DNA of 52,004 nucleotides from Prescottella subtropica. Its GTDB lineage: Bacteria; Actinomycetota; Actinomycetes; Mycobacteriales; Mycobacteriaceae. The position numbers and the translations under genes are program-made. The notes under the pieces were generated by a model. That model saw nothing but the letters and a program-made list of their open reading frames with translations, searched no databases and was not told the origin of the DNA. Where the stretch lies: the NCBI RefSeq assembly GCF_005434945.1, contig NZ_SKCH01000026.1, forward strand, positions 1 through 52,004, read 5' to 3'. Position 1 is the stretch's first letter. Each line of letters starts with the position of its first letter. This document shows positions 27,053 to 38,511 of this stretch, piece by piece.

Positions 27053-27166
27053 ATGGGTTCTCTCACCGACATCCTCGGCGATTTCGACATCAAGGCGCTG
27101 TTCGAGAAGCTGCTGGGCGCCGGCTCGGCCACGCAGCAGCAGGGTCAGGACACCCCGGCTCAGTAG
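27053..27166 (+). CDS. Small 37-aa protein of unknown function
   Basis: A short reading frame with strong support from its surroundings: AAGGAG (27041-27046) 6 nt before the ATG, and a 17-bp UUCG-capped terminator 16 bp after the stop. The peptide has an amphipathic or hydrophobic helix-like segment (SLTDILGDFDIKALFEKLLG, residues 3-22) and a Gln-rich tail (QQQGQDTPAQ). No family recognised. A hairpin and a possible 9-codon upstream frame precede it. Small unannotated-type genes next to uvrA also exist in mycobacteria (Rv1638A), but I cannot confirm homology. Confidence 0.65.
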   Translation: MGSLTDILGDFDIKALFEKLLGAGSATQQQGQDTPAQ

Positions 27167-27182
27167 TAGCCGCGCCAGACTT

Positions 27183-27220
27183 CGAACGGCGGTGGAGACT
27201 TCGGTCTCCACCGCCGTTCG
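27183..27220. terminator. Strong UUCG-loop terminator between the 37-aa gene and uvrA
   Basis: A perfect 16-bp stem (27183-27198 with 27205-27220), extended by a C-G pair closing a TTCG tetraloop, is followed on the plus strand by CGTTTTCC. It ends the small gene and, read from the other side, uvrA, whose stop is 23 bp away. Confidence 0.85.
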
Positions 27221-27242
27221 CGTTTTCCTGCAGTCCTCGTGT

Positions 27243-30188
<2,946 letters not shown>

Positions 30189-30370
30189 ACGTAGTCCCTT
30201 CTCGGTTCGGCCCCGGGTTCGACACCGGCCGGTGTCCTACCGGTGTCCGGCACGCCGCGGACAGCAGTCCGGGCCCGACCCATGGTAGGCGTGGGGTCCG
30301 ACAAACACGTCGACCAGCAGTTTCCGTCGTCGGACGGTCACTGTCGGTCCGCACCGGTAGCCTCCCGATC

Positions 30371-31063
30371 ATGGAGCAGCACATCACCGTCGACGACGAC
30401 TACACCGGCGACCTGTCGGGGAGCACCGGCGCGCAGCGGCGCACGGTCCCCGGCGCCACGATCGTCAAGATGTCCGTCGGCCCCATGGACAACAACACGT
30501 ACCTGGTCACGTGTTCCGCGACGGGGAAGTCGCTGCTCGTCGACGCCGCCAACGACGCCGAACGGATCCTGGCGCTGCTCGCCGAGCAGGCCCCGCAGCT
30601 CGAACTGATCGTCACCACCCACCAGCACCACGATCACTGGTTCGCGCTCGCCGAGGTCGCCGGTAAGACCGGGGTGCCCACCGCGGCACACCCGCTGGAT
30701 TCGGAGATCCTGTCCGTCACCCCGGCCCGCGGCCTGTCCGACGGGGACACCGTCACGGTCGGCGACCTCGACCTCGAGGTGATCCATCTGAGCGGGCACA
30801 CCCCGGGCGGCATCACGCTCGCGCTCACCGAACGCGGTGACGGCCCGGGTCGGGTGCATCTGTTCACGGGTGACTCACTGTTCCCCGGCGGGGTCGGCAA
30901 GACCCCGGACGCGGAGCGGTTCGCGTCGCTCCTGGACGACGTCGAATCGAAGCTGTTCGCCCGGTTCGGCGACGACACCGTCTTCTATCCCGGACACGGC
31001 AAGGACTCCACGCTCGGCGCCGAACGCCCGCACCTGAGCGAATGGCGTGAGCGCGGCTGGTGA
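30371..31063 (+). CDS. MBL-fold metallo-hydrolase (glyoxalase II-like)
   Basis: A 230-aa metallo-beta-lactamase-fold hydrolase. The metal-binding motif is THQHHDHW (residues about 79-86), followed by SGHTPGG (about 145), FTGDSLFPGGVGKT (aspartate ligand) and FYPGHGKDST. This arrangement is closest to glyoxalase II-like proteins; the natural substrate is not known. Orthologous in position to Rv1637c. TAGCCT (30358-30363) ends 7 nt before the ATG with no ribosome binding site, so the mRNA is probably leaderless. It is divergent from uvrA and 95 bp ahead of the DoxX-like gene. Confidence 0.88.
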   Translation: MEQHITVDDDYTGDLSGSTGAQRRTVPGATIVKMSVGPMDNNTYLVTCSATGKSLLVDAANDAERILALLAEQAPQLELIVTTHQHHDHWFALAEVAGKTGVPTAAHPLDSEILSVTPARGLSDGDTVTVGDLDLEVIHLSGHTPGGITLALTERGDGPGRVHLFTGDSLFPGGVGKTPDAERFASLLDDVESKLFARFGDDTVFYPGHGKDSTLGAERPHLSEWRERGW

Positions 31064-31158
31064 CCACCCGGCCGGATCGTGTCCTGCCGAATCGCCTCGT
31101 CGTCGTTACCGTGGAACCACGTCACGACCGAACCACACCACGATGTCGGGAGGCTGCC

Positions 31159-31884
31159 ATGATCGTTCGCCGTATCGCCCGTCCGCTGCTTGCCACGGTG
31201 TTCCTCGCCGGTGGGATCGACTCGCTGCGCAACGCGGCTCCGAAGGCACAGGCGGCGGCGCCGTTCCTGGAGAAGACCGCGGCAGTCCTTCCCGGATCCG
31301 TGTCCGGGAAGCTGCCGGCGCACCCCGAGACCCTCGTCCGGATCAATGCGGTGGTGCAGGTCGGCGCCGGCACTCTCCTGGCGCTCGGTAAGGCGCCGCG
31401 GGCGGCGTCCCTGGTACTGGCGGGCACACTCGTGCCGACCACCCTCGCCGGCCACGATTTCTGGAACGTGCCCGATCCGCAGCAGCGGGCCGCGCAACGC
31501 ATGCAGTTCTTCAAGAACATGACGATGCTCGGCGGTCTGATGATCGCCGCGGTCGACACCGAGGGCCGCCCGTCCCTCGGGTGGCGTGGCCGCCGCGCCG
31601 CACGACACGCGCAGGAGTCGATCGCCGACGTCTTCTCCCACACCGACCACCCCGACACCGACCGGCTGCACGACGTTGCCGAGCAGGTGCAGTCCCGTGC
31701 CGTCGAATGGGCGCACGTGGCGCGGGAACGCGGCGTCGAACTGGGAGAAATCGCACGGGAGCGTGGCAGCGACTGGGCCGAGGCGGCCGGCGAGCAGGGC
31801 GAGATCCTGGGACGCAAGGCCCGGAAGCAGGCCGAACGGGCGTTGGCGACCGCACGCGAGAAGGCCGCGGAACTGCAGGACTGA
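31159..31884 (+). CDS. DoxX-like membrane protein with charged C-terminal tail
   Basis: A 241-aa membrane protein. The first 140 residues form about four hydrophobic segments of the DoxX fold (IARPLLATVFLAGGIDSLRN; LVRINAVVQVGAGTLLALGK; ASLVLAGTLVPTTLAGHDFW; MTMLGGLMIAAVDTEG). The last 100 residues are a highly charged, Ala/Glu/Arg-rich tail with heptad-like spacing (ERGVELGEIARERGSDWAEA; RKQAERALATAREKAAEL), probably helical and cytoplasmic. GGGAGG 5-6 nt before the ATG fixes the start. Function in the family concerns redox or thiol stress in some cases; here unknown. It lies 100 bp before the HelR-like gene. Confidence 0.78.
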   Translation: MIVRRIARPLLATVFLAGGIDSLRNAAPKAQAAAPFLEKTAAVLPGSVSGKLPAHPETLVRINAVVQVGAGTLLALGKAPRAASLVLAGTLVPTTLAGHDFWNVPDPQQRAAQRMQFFKNMTMLGGLMIAAVDTEGRPSLGWRGRRAARHAQESIADVFSHTDHPDTDRLHDVAEQVQSRAVEWAHVARERGVELGEIARERGSDWAEAAGEQGEILGRKARKQAERALATAREKAAELQD

Positions 31885-31932
31885 TCGGTGGAACACCGGG
31901 CCGGACCTGCACGTCTGCGCGGTGCCGTCGGA

Positions 31933-31938
31933 TCGCAC
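31933..31938 (+). promoter_or_regulatory. Candidate -10 element before the HelR-like gene
   Basis: TAGACT, the consensus actinobacterial -10, lies about 45 bp upstream of the ribosome binding site GAGGAG, between the DoxX-like gene and the HelR-like gene. No -35 match and no palindromic rifamycin-associated element were found in the gap. Confidence 0.45.
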
Positions 31939-31984
31939 TAGACTGCTCGGGCGCTTTTCCGCCGCTACCGACAGAGGAGTCCTG

Positions 31985-34270
31985 TTGCCCGACGAGGCCC
32001 GTGTGCATCCCGATCTCGAGCACGAGCAGGGGTACGTGTCGACGCTGTACACACGACTGGACGGTCTGCGTTCGTACGCGCAGAACCGTTTGTCCCAGGT
32101 GCTCCTGCAGACCGGCGGCACGCCGCAGGCACGCAGTGAACGGGAGTCGTTCACGCAGATGTACAGCGAGGATCTCGCGCGCTACGACGCCGCCGAGAAC
32201 GGCCTGTGTTTCGGCCGGATCGACGTCACCGACGACGATCCCCGCTATATCGGTCGGATCGGCATCCTCGACGAGGACCACGACTACGAGACGCTGCTGC
32301 TGGATTGGCGGGCGCCGCTCGCGCGTCCGTTCTACCTGGCGACCCCGGCCGCCCCGGACGGGGTGACGCGGCGCCGGCACATCCGTACCCGTAGTCGCAC
32401 GGTCACCGCCCTCAACGACGAATATCTGGATCTGGCGGCCGCCGATACACACGGCCGCGCGCCCGCCTCCGGTGGTGTCGCCGGGGAGAGCGCACTGCTC
32501 GACGCCCTCAATGCGGCCCGCACCGGGCAGATGCACGACATCGTCGAGACGATCCAGAGCGAGCAGGACACGATCATCCGCTCGAACCACAAGAGTGTGC
32601 TGGTGGTGCAGGGCGGGCCGGGTACCGGGAAGACGGCGGTGGCCCTGCACCGGGCCGCGTTCCTGCTGTACACGTACCGGCAGCAGTTGGAAAAGGCCGG
32701 TGTCCTCATCATCGGCCCGAACGAGACGTTCCTCGACTACATCGGGCAGGTGCTGCCGTCGCTCGGCGAGACCGGGGTGCTGCTGTCCACGATCGGCGAC
32801 CTGTATCCGGGGGTGCGCGCCACCCGGGAGGATTCGCTGGCCGCGGGCGAACTCAAGGGGTCGCTCGCGATGATCGACATCCTGAAGAAGGCGGTGCGGG
32901 ATCGGCAGGAGGTGCCGCGGAAACCGATCCAGCTCCGCTTCGACACCTACCCGATCGTCCTGGACCGCAAGGTCGTCACACGGGCCCGAGGCCGGGCCCG
33001 GTCGTCACGCCGCCCGCACAACCTGGCGCGGCCGATCTTCGTGTCGGCCGCGATCGAGGCCCTCGCCGACCAGTTGGCGGCGACCCTCGGCGCGAACGTC
33101 GTCGACGGCGGCAACCTGCTCAGCCGCGACGACATCGCCGACATGCGCGACGAGATGCGGGAGGATCCGTCGATCATGGCGGCCCTCGACGGCCTGTGGC
33201 CGGATCTGACGCCGCAGCAGGTGCTCACCGATCTGCTGCGCTCCCCCGACCGGTTGACGAACGCGGCCCCCGATCTGACCGCCGACGAGCGGGCGGCGCT
33301 GCTGAGGACCCGCGGGATCGGTTTCAGCGCCGCCGACGCGCCCCTGCTCGACGAGCTCGCCGAACTCCTCGGCGTCGACGATGCCGCGGAACGTGAACGC
33401 GCGCAGCGTCGCTGGCGGAAGCAGATCGCCGACGCGCAGGGGGCCCTCGACATCCTCACCGGCTCGGCACCGCAGGATCTCGAGGACGACCTCGACCCCG
33501 AGATCCTCATGGCGTACGACCTGATCGACGCGAGTCAGCTCGCCGAGCGGCACGAGATGGGCCGACGCGGCACCACCGCCGAGCGCGCCGCCGGTGACCG
33601 GACGTGGACGTACGGGCACGTGATCGTCGACGAGGCGCAGGAACTGTCGGAGATGGCGTGGCGGATGCTGATGCGGCGCATCCCGAACCGATGGATGACC
33701 CTGGTCGGCGACACCGCCCAGACCGGGGATCCGGCGGGCAGCTCGTCGTGGCAGGACGTGCTGGGGCCGTATGTGGCGCGGCGCTGGAAGCTCACCGAGC
33801 TGACCGTCAACTACCGCACCCCGGCGGAGATCATGGAACTCGCGCACCGGGTGCTCGCCGAGATCGACCCGGAGCAGACGGTGCCCCGGTCGGTCCGCGC
33901 ATCCGGGCACGCACCGTGGGCGCACCGGGTGGAGACGGCCGAACTCCTCGACGAGGTGCGCCGACAGGTCGCCGCCGAGACCGGTCCCGGGCTGACCGCG
34001 GTCCTCGCCGGGCACGACCTGGTCGAGCAGTTGGCGGATCTGCGGTCGGAGTCGGTGAGTGTGCTCACCGTCAAGGACGCGAAGGGCCTCGAGTTCGACA
34101 CGGTACTCATCGTCGAACCGCAGGATCTGCTCGACGAGTCGCCGCGCGGCATGAACGACCTGTACGTGGCGCTGACCCGTGCCACCCAGCGACTCGGGAT
34201 CGTGCACGCCCGCCCACTGCCGGCGGTGCTCGACGGTGTGGACGCTGCGACGGTGCCGGCCGGGAACTGA
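31985..34270 (+). CDS. helR: HelR/HelD-type RNA polymerase-associated ATPase (SF1 helicase-like)
   Basis: A 761-aa UvrD-like superfamily 1 protein. Walker A is QGGPGTGKT (residues 209-217); Walker B is VIVDEAQEL; motif III VGDTAQTGD; motif IV-like VNYRTP; VKDAKGLEFDTVLI and YVALTRATQRL complete the ATPase. The N-terminal 120 residues (with a coiled segment rich in Tyr/Asp/Glu) and the inserted region with QDLEDDLDPEIL fit HelD-family proteins that enter the RNA polymerase channels. HelR members displace rifamycins in mycobacteria and Streptomyces. TTG start at 31985 is chosen from GAGGAG 5 nt upstream. HelD versus HelR is not separable with certainty. Confidence 0.82.
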   Translation: MPDEARVHPDLEHEQGYVSTLYTRLDGLRSYAQNRLSQVLLQTGGTPQARSERESFTQMYSEDLARYDAAENGLCFGRIDVTDDDPRYIGRIGILDEDHDYETLLLDWRAPLARPFYLATPAAPDGVTRRRHIRTRSRTVTALNDEYLDLAAADTHGRAPASGGVAGESALLDALNAARTGQMHDIVETIQSEQDTIIRSNHKSVLVVQGGPGTGKTAVALHRAAFLLYTYRQQLEKAGVLIIGPNETFLDYIGQVLPSLGETGVLLSTIGDLYPGVRATREDSLAAGELKGSLAMIDILKKAVRDRQEVPRKPIQLRFDTYPIVLDRKVVTRARGRARSSRRPHNLARPIFVSAAIEALADQLAATLGANVVDGGNLLSRDDIADMRDEMREDPSIMAALDGLWPDLTPQQVLTDLLRSPDRLTNAAPDLTADERAALLRTRGIGFSAADAPLLDELAELLGVDDAAERERAQRRWRKQIADAQGALDILTGSAPQDLEDDLDPEILMAYDLIDASQLAERHEMGRRGTTAERAAGDRTWTYGHVIVDEAQELSEMAWRMLMRRIPNRWMTLVGDTAQTGDPAGSSSWQDVLGPYVARRWKLTELTVNYRTPAEIMELAHRVLAEIDPEQTVPRSVRASGHAPWAHRVETAELLDEVRRQVAAETGPGLTAVLAGHDLVEQLADLRSESVSVLTVKDAKGLEFDTVLIVEPQDLLDESPRGMNDLYVALTRATQRLGIVHARPLPAVLDGVDAATVPAGN

Positions 34271-34272
34271 TC

Positions 34273-34290
34273 CCGGCCGGCCCCGGCCGG
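34273..34290. terminator. Short hairpin between convergent helR-like and USP genes
   Basis: CCGGCC at 34273-34278 can pair with GGCCGG at 34285-34290, exactly in the 22-bp gap between the two stops. No T-run. Weak candidate for a shared terminator. Confidence 0.35.
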
Positions 34291-34292
34291 TG

Positions 34293-34745
34293 TCAGCGGA
34301 CGGTGTGCACGATCAGCACGTCGCAGTGCGACTTGCGTGCCGCATCCGACGGCACCGACCCGAGTAGGCGCCCGGTGAGCGTGTTCAGGCCACGGTTGCC
34401 GACGACCAGCAGATCGGCCTCGACCTCGTCGACGAGTTCGAGGAGCGAGTCGACCGGGGCGCCGACGATCGCGCGTTCGACGATGCTCGTGGCACCGGAT
34501 GCGGTGGCCCGCTCCCGGGCGGTCCGCAGGATCTCGTACGTCGGGGCCGACCCGGTCACCTGGTAGGCGTCGGCTCCGAGCGTGTCCTGTGCGGCCTCGG
34601 TGTCCTTCGGGTCCGCCGGGTAGTACGCGCACGCGAGCACGAGCTTGGCACCGGCGTCACCGGCGATGGCCGCAGCCTTCTCCACCGCCCGATACGACGA
34701 GTCCGATCCGTCGGTTCCGACGACGACAGTCCGGTAGGCGCTCAT
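34293..34745 (-). CDS. Universal stress protein (UspA family)
   Basis: A single-domain USP of 150 aa. It begins VVVGTDGSDSSYRAVEKAA and ends with the ATP-binding pattern GNRGLNTLTGRLLGSVPS, which follows G-2X-G-9X-G(S/T), so it probably binds ATP (or cAMP, as reported for the orthologue Rv1636). Highly conserved segment DLLVVGNRG precedes it. ATG at 34745 has GGAGGA upstream at 4-6 nt. Cytoplasmic; convergent with the helR-like gene. Role in stress adaptation is inferred from the family. Confidence 0.93.
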   Translation of the reverse strand: MSAYRTVVVGTDGSDSSYRAVEKAAAIAGDAGAKLVLACAYYPADPKDTEAAQDTLGADAYQVTGSAPTYEILRTARERATASGATSIVERAIVGAPVDSLLELVDEVEADLLVVGNRGLNTLTGRLLGSVPSDAARKSHCDVLIVHTVR

Positions 34746-34849
34746 TCATTCCTCCATGGGTACGGTTCGATCCAGGGTCGGTGGCCAGCGTGGAGAAGAG
34801 GCCCCATTACCACCATTTCACCACGAGCATCGCCCACTGATGCACCGCA

Positions 34850-35719
34850 TCAGCGTGATTCGCCGTACCTCGGCCCGAACAGCGATGCCGGAAACAGCCC
34901 CGATGCGCGCACCGTCGCCCGCCACGGCGCGGTGAGTTCGGACAGGCGTGCGGCCCCGTCCTCGCCGAGTTCCGTCCACGGCGGCGACGCCAACTCGTCG
35001 GTGAGATCCTCGACGACCTCCCGCAATTCCCGTCCGTCCGTGGTGAGTTCACCGCGCCCGTCGAGCAGTTCCCGGTCCTGCAGGCCGCCCACTGCGGCAT
35101 CCCAGTCGGCGGTCGACCAGCCGCGCCGGGCCTGCGCAAAGGCCTTCCGGAACCCGATCCCGGCCGCGGTGTGTGTGATCAACGCCTCGAGACCGCTGAG
35201 CCCCGCGGTCTGCAGCGCGGCGACGTGGCCGTCGCCGCGGTACTCCCGCAGCAGTGTCAGCGCGTGCCACAACACCAGGTGCGGCTGTTCGGGCCACTCG
35301 AGGTCGGCGTACCCGGCGTACAGGGGGCGGCCGTCCACACCGGGAACCCTCTGGGCCGCAATGGCCGCCAACTGCGCAGCCTCCACCATCTCGGGTGACG
35401 CCACCGCGTCCCCGAGCAGCGTCCGGTAGGCGGCGTCGACACCCCGGTAACGGGCGGCGACGATGTCGCCGGGGGCGGCGAGGGTCCAGGCGCGCGGCAC
35501 GACGTCCGCGATCAGTTCCGGGGCGAAGTTGTAGAACGCGGCCGCCACCACACTGCCGGTGACCGCGCCCATCGGCGCCGCACGGCCCGCGAAGTACGGC
35601 ATCCGACCCGGTTCCAGTCCGACACCGACGAATTCGGCCTCCACCTCGGGCGCGAAGTAGCAGAGCGAGTGCAGCAGTTCGTGCGCGCGGGCGGTGCGTC
35701 CGGCGAGTTGAGCGTCCAT
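34850..35719 (-). CDS. SCO6745-family protein of unknown function
   Basis: A 289-aa soluble protein resembling the actinobacterial SCO6745 family: RTARAHELLHSLCYFAPEVE near the start, a central AAFYNFAPELIADVVPRAW, and a C-terminal half with LLREYRGDGHVAALQTAGLSGLEAL and a winged-helix-like LQDRELLDGRGELTTDGREL, suggesting a MarR-like fold without proven DNA binding. ATG at 35719 gives the family N-terminus. It follows uvrB on the same strand after 31 bp, so it may be co-transcribed. A 7-bp inverted repeat overlaps its stop (34837-34853). Confidence 0.72.
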   Translation of the reverse strand: MDAQLAGRTARAHELLHSLCYFAPEVEAEFVGVGLEPGRMPYFAGRAAPMGAVTGSVVAAAFYNFAPELIADVVPRAWTLAAPGDIVAARYRGVDAAYRTLLGDAVASPEMVEAAQLAAIAAQRVPGVDGRPLYAGYADLEWPEQPHLVLWHALTLLREYRGDGHVAALQTAGLSGLEALITHTAAGIGFRKAFAQARRGWSTADWDAAVGGLQDRELLDGRGELTTDGRELREVVEDLTDELASPPWTELGEDGAARLSELTAPWRATVRASGLFPASLFGPRYGESR

Positions 35720-35750
35720 GGTCGACGACGTTAGCCGGTTCCCGCCGTCG

Positions 35751-37907
35751 TCACTGCAGCCCGGCCGCATCCATCCCCCGCAGTTCCTTCTTCAGGTCGG
35801 CGATCTCGTCCCGCAACCGGCCCGCCAACTCGAACTGCAGGTCGCGGGCCGCGTTCATCATCTGCTCGGTGAGCGAGGAGATCAGGTCGGCCAGTTCCGC
35901 ACGCGGCATCGCCTTCACGTCGCGGCCCTCGTAGACACCGGCGCTGACGGCGCGCCCGGCCTCGCCCTGGGCACGCCGACCGCGGCTGGCGTTGCGACCC
36001 GACCCACCGACCTCGACCGCGGTGTCCTCGGCCTCCTCGTACACCTGGTCGAGGATGTCGGCGATCTTCTTGCGCAGCGGCTGCGGGTCGACGCCCTTCT
36101 CCAGGTTGTAGGCGATCTGCTTCTCCCGGCGACGGTCGGTCTCCTCGATGGCCCGGGCCATCGAATCGGTGATCCTGTCGGCGTACATGTGGACCTGGCC
36201 GGAGACGTTGCGGGCGGCGCGGCCGATGGTCTGGATCAGGCTGCGGGTGCTGCGCAGGAACCCTTCCTTGTCGGCGTCGAGGATCGCGACGAGCGACACC
36301 TCCGGCAGGTCGAGGCCCTCCCGGAGCAGATTGATGCCGACGAGGACGTCGTACTCACCGAGCCGCAGCTGCCGCAGCAACTCGACCCGTCGCAGCGTGT
36401 CGATGTCCGAGTGCAGGTACCGCACCCGGATCCCGAGCTCGAGGAGGTAGTCGGTGAGGTCCTCGGCCATCTTCTTCGTCAGCGTCGTCACCAGGATGCG
36501 TTCGTCCCGTTCGGTGCGCTGCCGGATCTCGTGGATCAGATCGTCGATCTGCCCCTTCGTCGGTTTGACGATCACCTCCGGGTCGACGAGACCGGTGGGG
36601 CGGATGACCTGTTCGACGAATTCGCCACCGGCCTGCCCCATCTCGTAGTCGCCCGGGGTCGCGGACAGGTACACCGTCTGCCCGATCCGGCCCGCGAACT
36701 CCTCCCACGTGAGCGGCCGGTTGTCGGTGGCCGACGGCAGCCGGAACCCGAACTCGACGAGGTTGCGTTTACGGGACATGTCCCCCTCGTACATAGCCCC
36801 GATCTGCGGGACCGTCACGTGCGACTCGTCGATGACGAGCAGGAAGTCCTCGGGGAAGTAGTCGATGAGGGTGGCCGGCGCGGACCCGGCGGGGCGGCCG
36901 TCGATGTGCCGCGAATAGTTCTCGATACCGGAGCAGAAACCGACCTGCTTGATCATCTCCAGGTCGTACCGGGTGCGCATCCGCAGCCGCTGCGCCTCGA
37001 GCAGTTTGCCGCGGTTCTCCAGGTCGGCGAGACGCTCCTCGAGTTCGGCCTCGATGTCCTTGACCGCCCGTTCCAGGCGTTCCGGGCCGGCGACGTAGTG
37101 GGTAGCCGGGAAGATCCGCACCGTGTCGACCTGCCGCACCACGTCCCCGGTGAGCGGGTGCAGGTAGTACAGCGCCTCCACCTCGTCACCGAAGAACTCG
37201 ATCCGGACCGCGAGTTCCTCGTAGGACGGGATGATCTCGACGGTGTCGCCGCGGACCCGGAACGAGCCGCGGGTGAACGCCAGGTCGTTGCGGTTGTACT
37301 GCACGTCGACCAGCAGTCGCAGCAACGCGTCCCGGTCCACCTCCGTGCCCACCTCGAGCTGGACGGACCGGTCCAGGTACGACTGCGGGGTGCCGAGACC
37401 GTAGATGCACGACACCGACGCCACCACCACGACGTCCCGCCTCGACAGCAGACTGGACGTCGCCGAATGCCGCAGCCGTTCCACGTCGTCGTTGATCGAC
37501 GAATCCTTCTCGATGTAGGTGTCGGTCTGCGCGATGTACGCCTCGGGCTGGTAGTAGTCGTAGTACGACACGAAGTATTCGACAGCGTTGTGCGGCAACA
37601 TCTCCCGCAACTCGTTGGCGAGCTGCGCGGCAAGCGTCTTGTTGGGTGCCATCACCAGCGTGGGCCGCTGGACCCGCTCGATGAGCCACGCGGTCGTCGC
37701 CGACTTGCCGGTGCCCGTCGCACCGAGCAGGACGACGTCCTTCTCCCCGGCCCGCAGCCGGCGTTCCAGTTCGTCGATGGCCGCCGGCTGGTCGCCCGCC
37801 GGCTCGTACTCACTGACGACCTGGAACCTGCTGTCGGACCGTTCGATCTCGCTGACCGGCCGGAACTCGGAATGTGCCACCACGGGGTGCTCGGATGCGA
37901 ACGCCAT
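35751..37907 (-). CDS. uvrB: Excinuclease ABC subunit B
   Basis: Central helicase-like component of nucleotide excision repair (718 aa). Walker [10 protein letters not shown] (about residues 54-62), the beta-hairpin [10 protein letters not shown] with tyrosines that clamp DNA (about 106-115), DESH helicase motif, [24 protein letters not shown] and QTIGRAARN are all present; the C-terminal UVR motif for UvrC binding is at about 675-710. ATG at 37907 gives [14 protein letters not shown], as in mycobacteria. TACCCT (37919 to 37914) ends 6 nt before the ATG with no ribosome binding site: leaderless. Confidence 0.98.
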   Translation of the reverse strand: MAFASEHPVVAHSEFRPVSEIERSDSRFQVVSEYEPAGDQPAAIDELERRLRAGEKDVVLLGATGTGKSATTAWLIERVQRPTLVMAPNKTLAAQLANELREMLPHNAVEYFVSYYDYYQPEAYIAQTDTYIEKDSSINDDVERLRHSATSSLLSRRDVVVVASVSCIYGLGTPQSYLDRSVQLEVGTEVDRDALLRLLVDVQYNRNDLAFTRGSFRVRGDTVEIIPSYEELAVRIEFFGDEVEALYYLHPLTGDVVRQVDTVRIFPATHYVAGPERLERAVKDIEAELEERLADLENRGKLLEAQRLRMRTRYDLEMIKQVGFCSGIENYSRHIDGRPAGSAPATLIDYFPEDFLLVIDESHVTVPQIGAMYEGDMSRKRNLVEFGFRLPSATDNRPLTWEEFAGRIGQTVYLSATPGDYEMGQAGGEFVEQVIRPTGLVDPEVIVKPTKGQIDDLIHEIRQRTERDERILVTTLTKKMAEDLTDYLLELGIRVRYLHSDIDTLRRVELLRQLRLGEYDVLVGINLLREGLDLPEVSLVAILDADKEGFLRSTRSLIQTIGRAARNVSGQVHMYADRITDSMARAIEETDRRREKQIAYNLEKGVDPQPLRKKIADILDQVYEEAEDTAVEVGGSGRNASRGRRAQGEAGRAVSAGVYEGRDVKAMPRAELADLISSLTEQMMNAARDLQFELAGRLRDEIADLKKELRGMDAAGLQ

Positions 37908-37980
37908 GGCACCAGGGTAGGCGTCGGCACCGACACGTTCGCACGACACCACCGCCGCCGCGGCGGTACCTTCTCACGGT

Positions 37981-38502
37981 ATGGAGAATCTCGAGCCGAT
38001 CGCCGTGCACCGCCCCAAAGTGGAGTCGTTCGACATCGTCGAACGCACCAACACCGACCCCAAGGGGTTCGTACGTCCGGTCGAGCACTACCGGCTCGAG
38101 CCGTGGGGCCTGTACATGGCCCGCACCGCCGACCACCCCACCTTCCACTATCTGGAATCGTGGATCCTGCCCGATCTGGGGATCCGGGCGTCGATCTTCC
38201 ACTTCCACCCGTACCACGAGCGCGACCAGGACCATTACGTCGACATCGGCGACTTCACCCCGGGTCCGGACGTGTGGCGCTCCGAGGACCACTACCTGGA
38301 TCTGGTGGTCCGGACCGGGCGGGACACCGAACTGCTCGACGTCGACGAACTGCTCGCCGCCACTGCCCACGGCTACCTGTCGCCGGGTGCCGCCGAACGG
38401 GCCGTCCAGCGGGCGGTCACGGCCGTGGACGGCATCGCCGCCCACGGTCACGACCTGGACGCATGGCTGGCCGCGCAGGGCATGCCGGTCAGCTGGCGCT
38501 GA
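37981..38502 (+). CDS. DUF402-family protein
   Basis: A 173-aa protein of the DUF402 (FomD/YgaC-like barrel) family: RPVEHYRLEPWGLYMARTAD, the stretch HPYHERDQDHYVDIGDFTPG with conserved acidic and His residues, and YLDLVVRTGRDTELLDVDEL. Some relatives are nucleotide hydrolases, but this member is uncharacterised. Position matches Rv1632c. TACCTT (37967-37972) lies 8 nt before the ATG, so it too is probably leaderless; it diverges from uvrB with 73 bp between starts. Confidence 0.82.
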   Translation: MENLEPIAVHRPKVESFDIVERTNTDPKGFVRPVEHYRLEPWGLYMARTADHPTFHYLESWILPDLGIRASIFHFHPYHERDQDHYVDIGDFTPGPDVWRSEDHYLDLVVRTGRDTELLDVDELLAATAHGYLSPGAAERAVQRAVTAVDGIAAHGHDLDAWLAAQGMPVSWR

Positions 38503-38511
38503 CCCGCCCCG

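Noticed and set aside
30189-30370. SOS boxes expected near uvrA and uvrB.
   Set aside because: Scanning both upstream regions by eye gave no TCGAAC-N4-GTTCGA palindrome.
31885-31984. A rifamycin-associated element upstream of the HelR-like gene.
   Set aside because: No suitable 19-bp palindrome is present; only a -10 box and the ribosome binding site are seen.
34837-34853. A 7-bp inverted repeat (CTGATGC / GCATCAG) overlapping the stop of the SCO6745-family gene.
   Set aside because: Too short and without a T-run for a confident terminator; could be chance.
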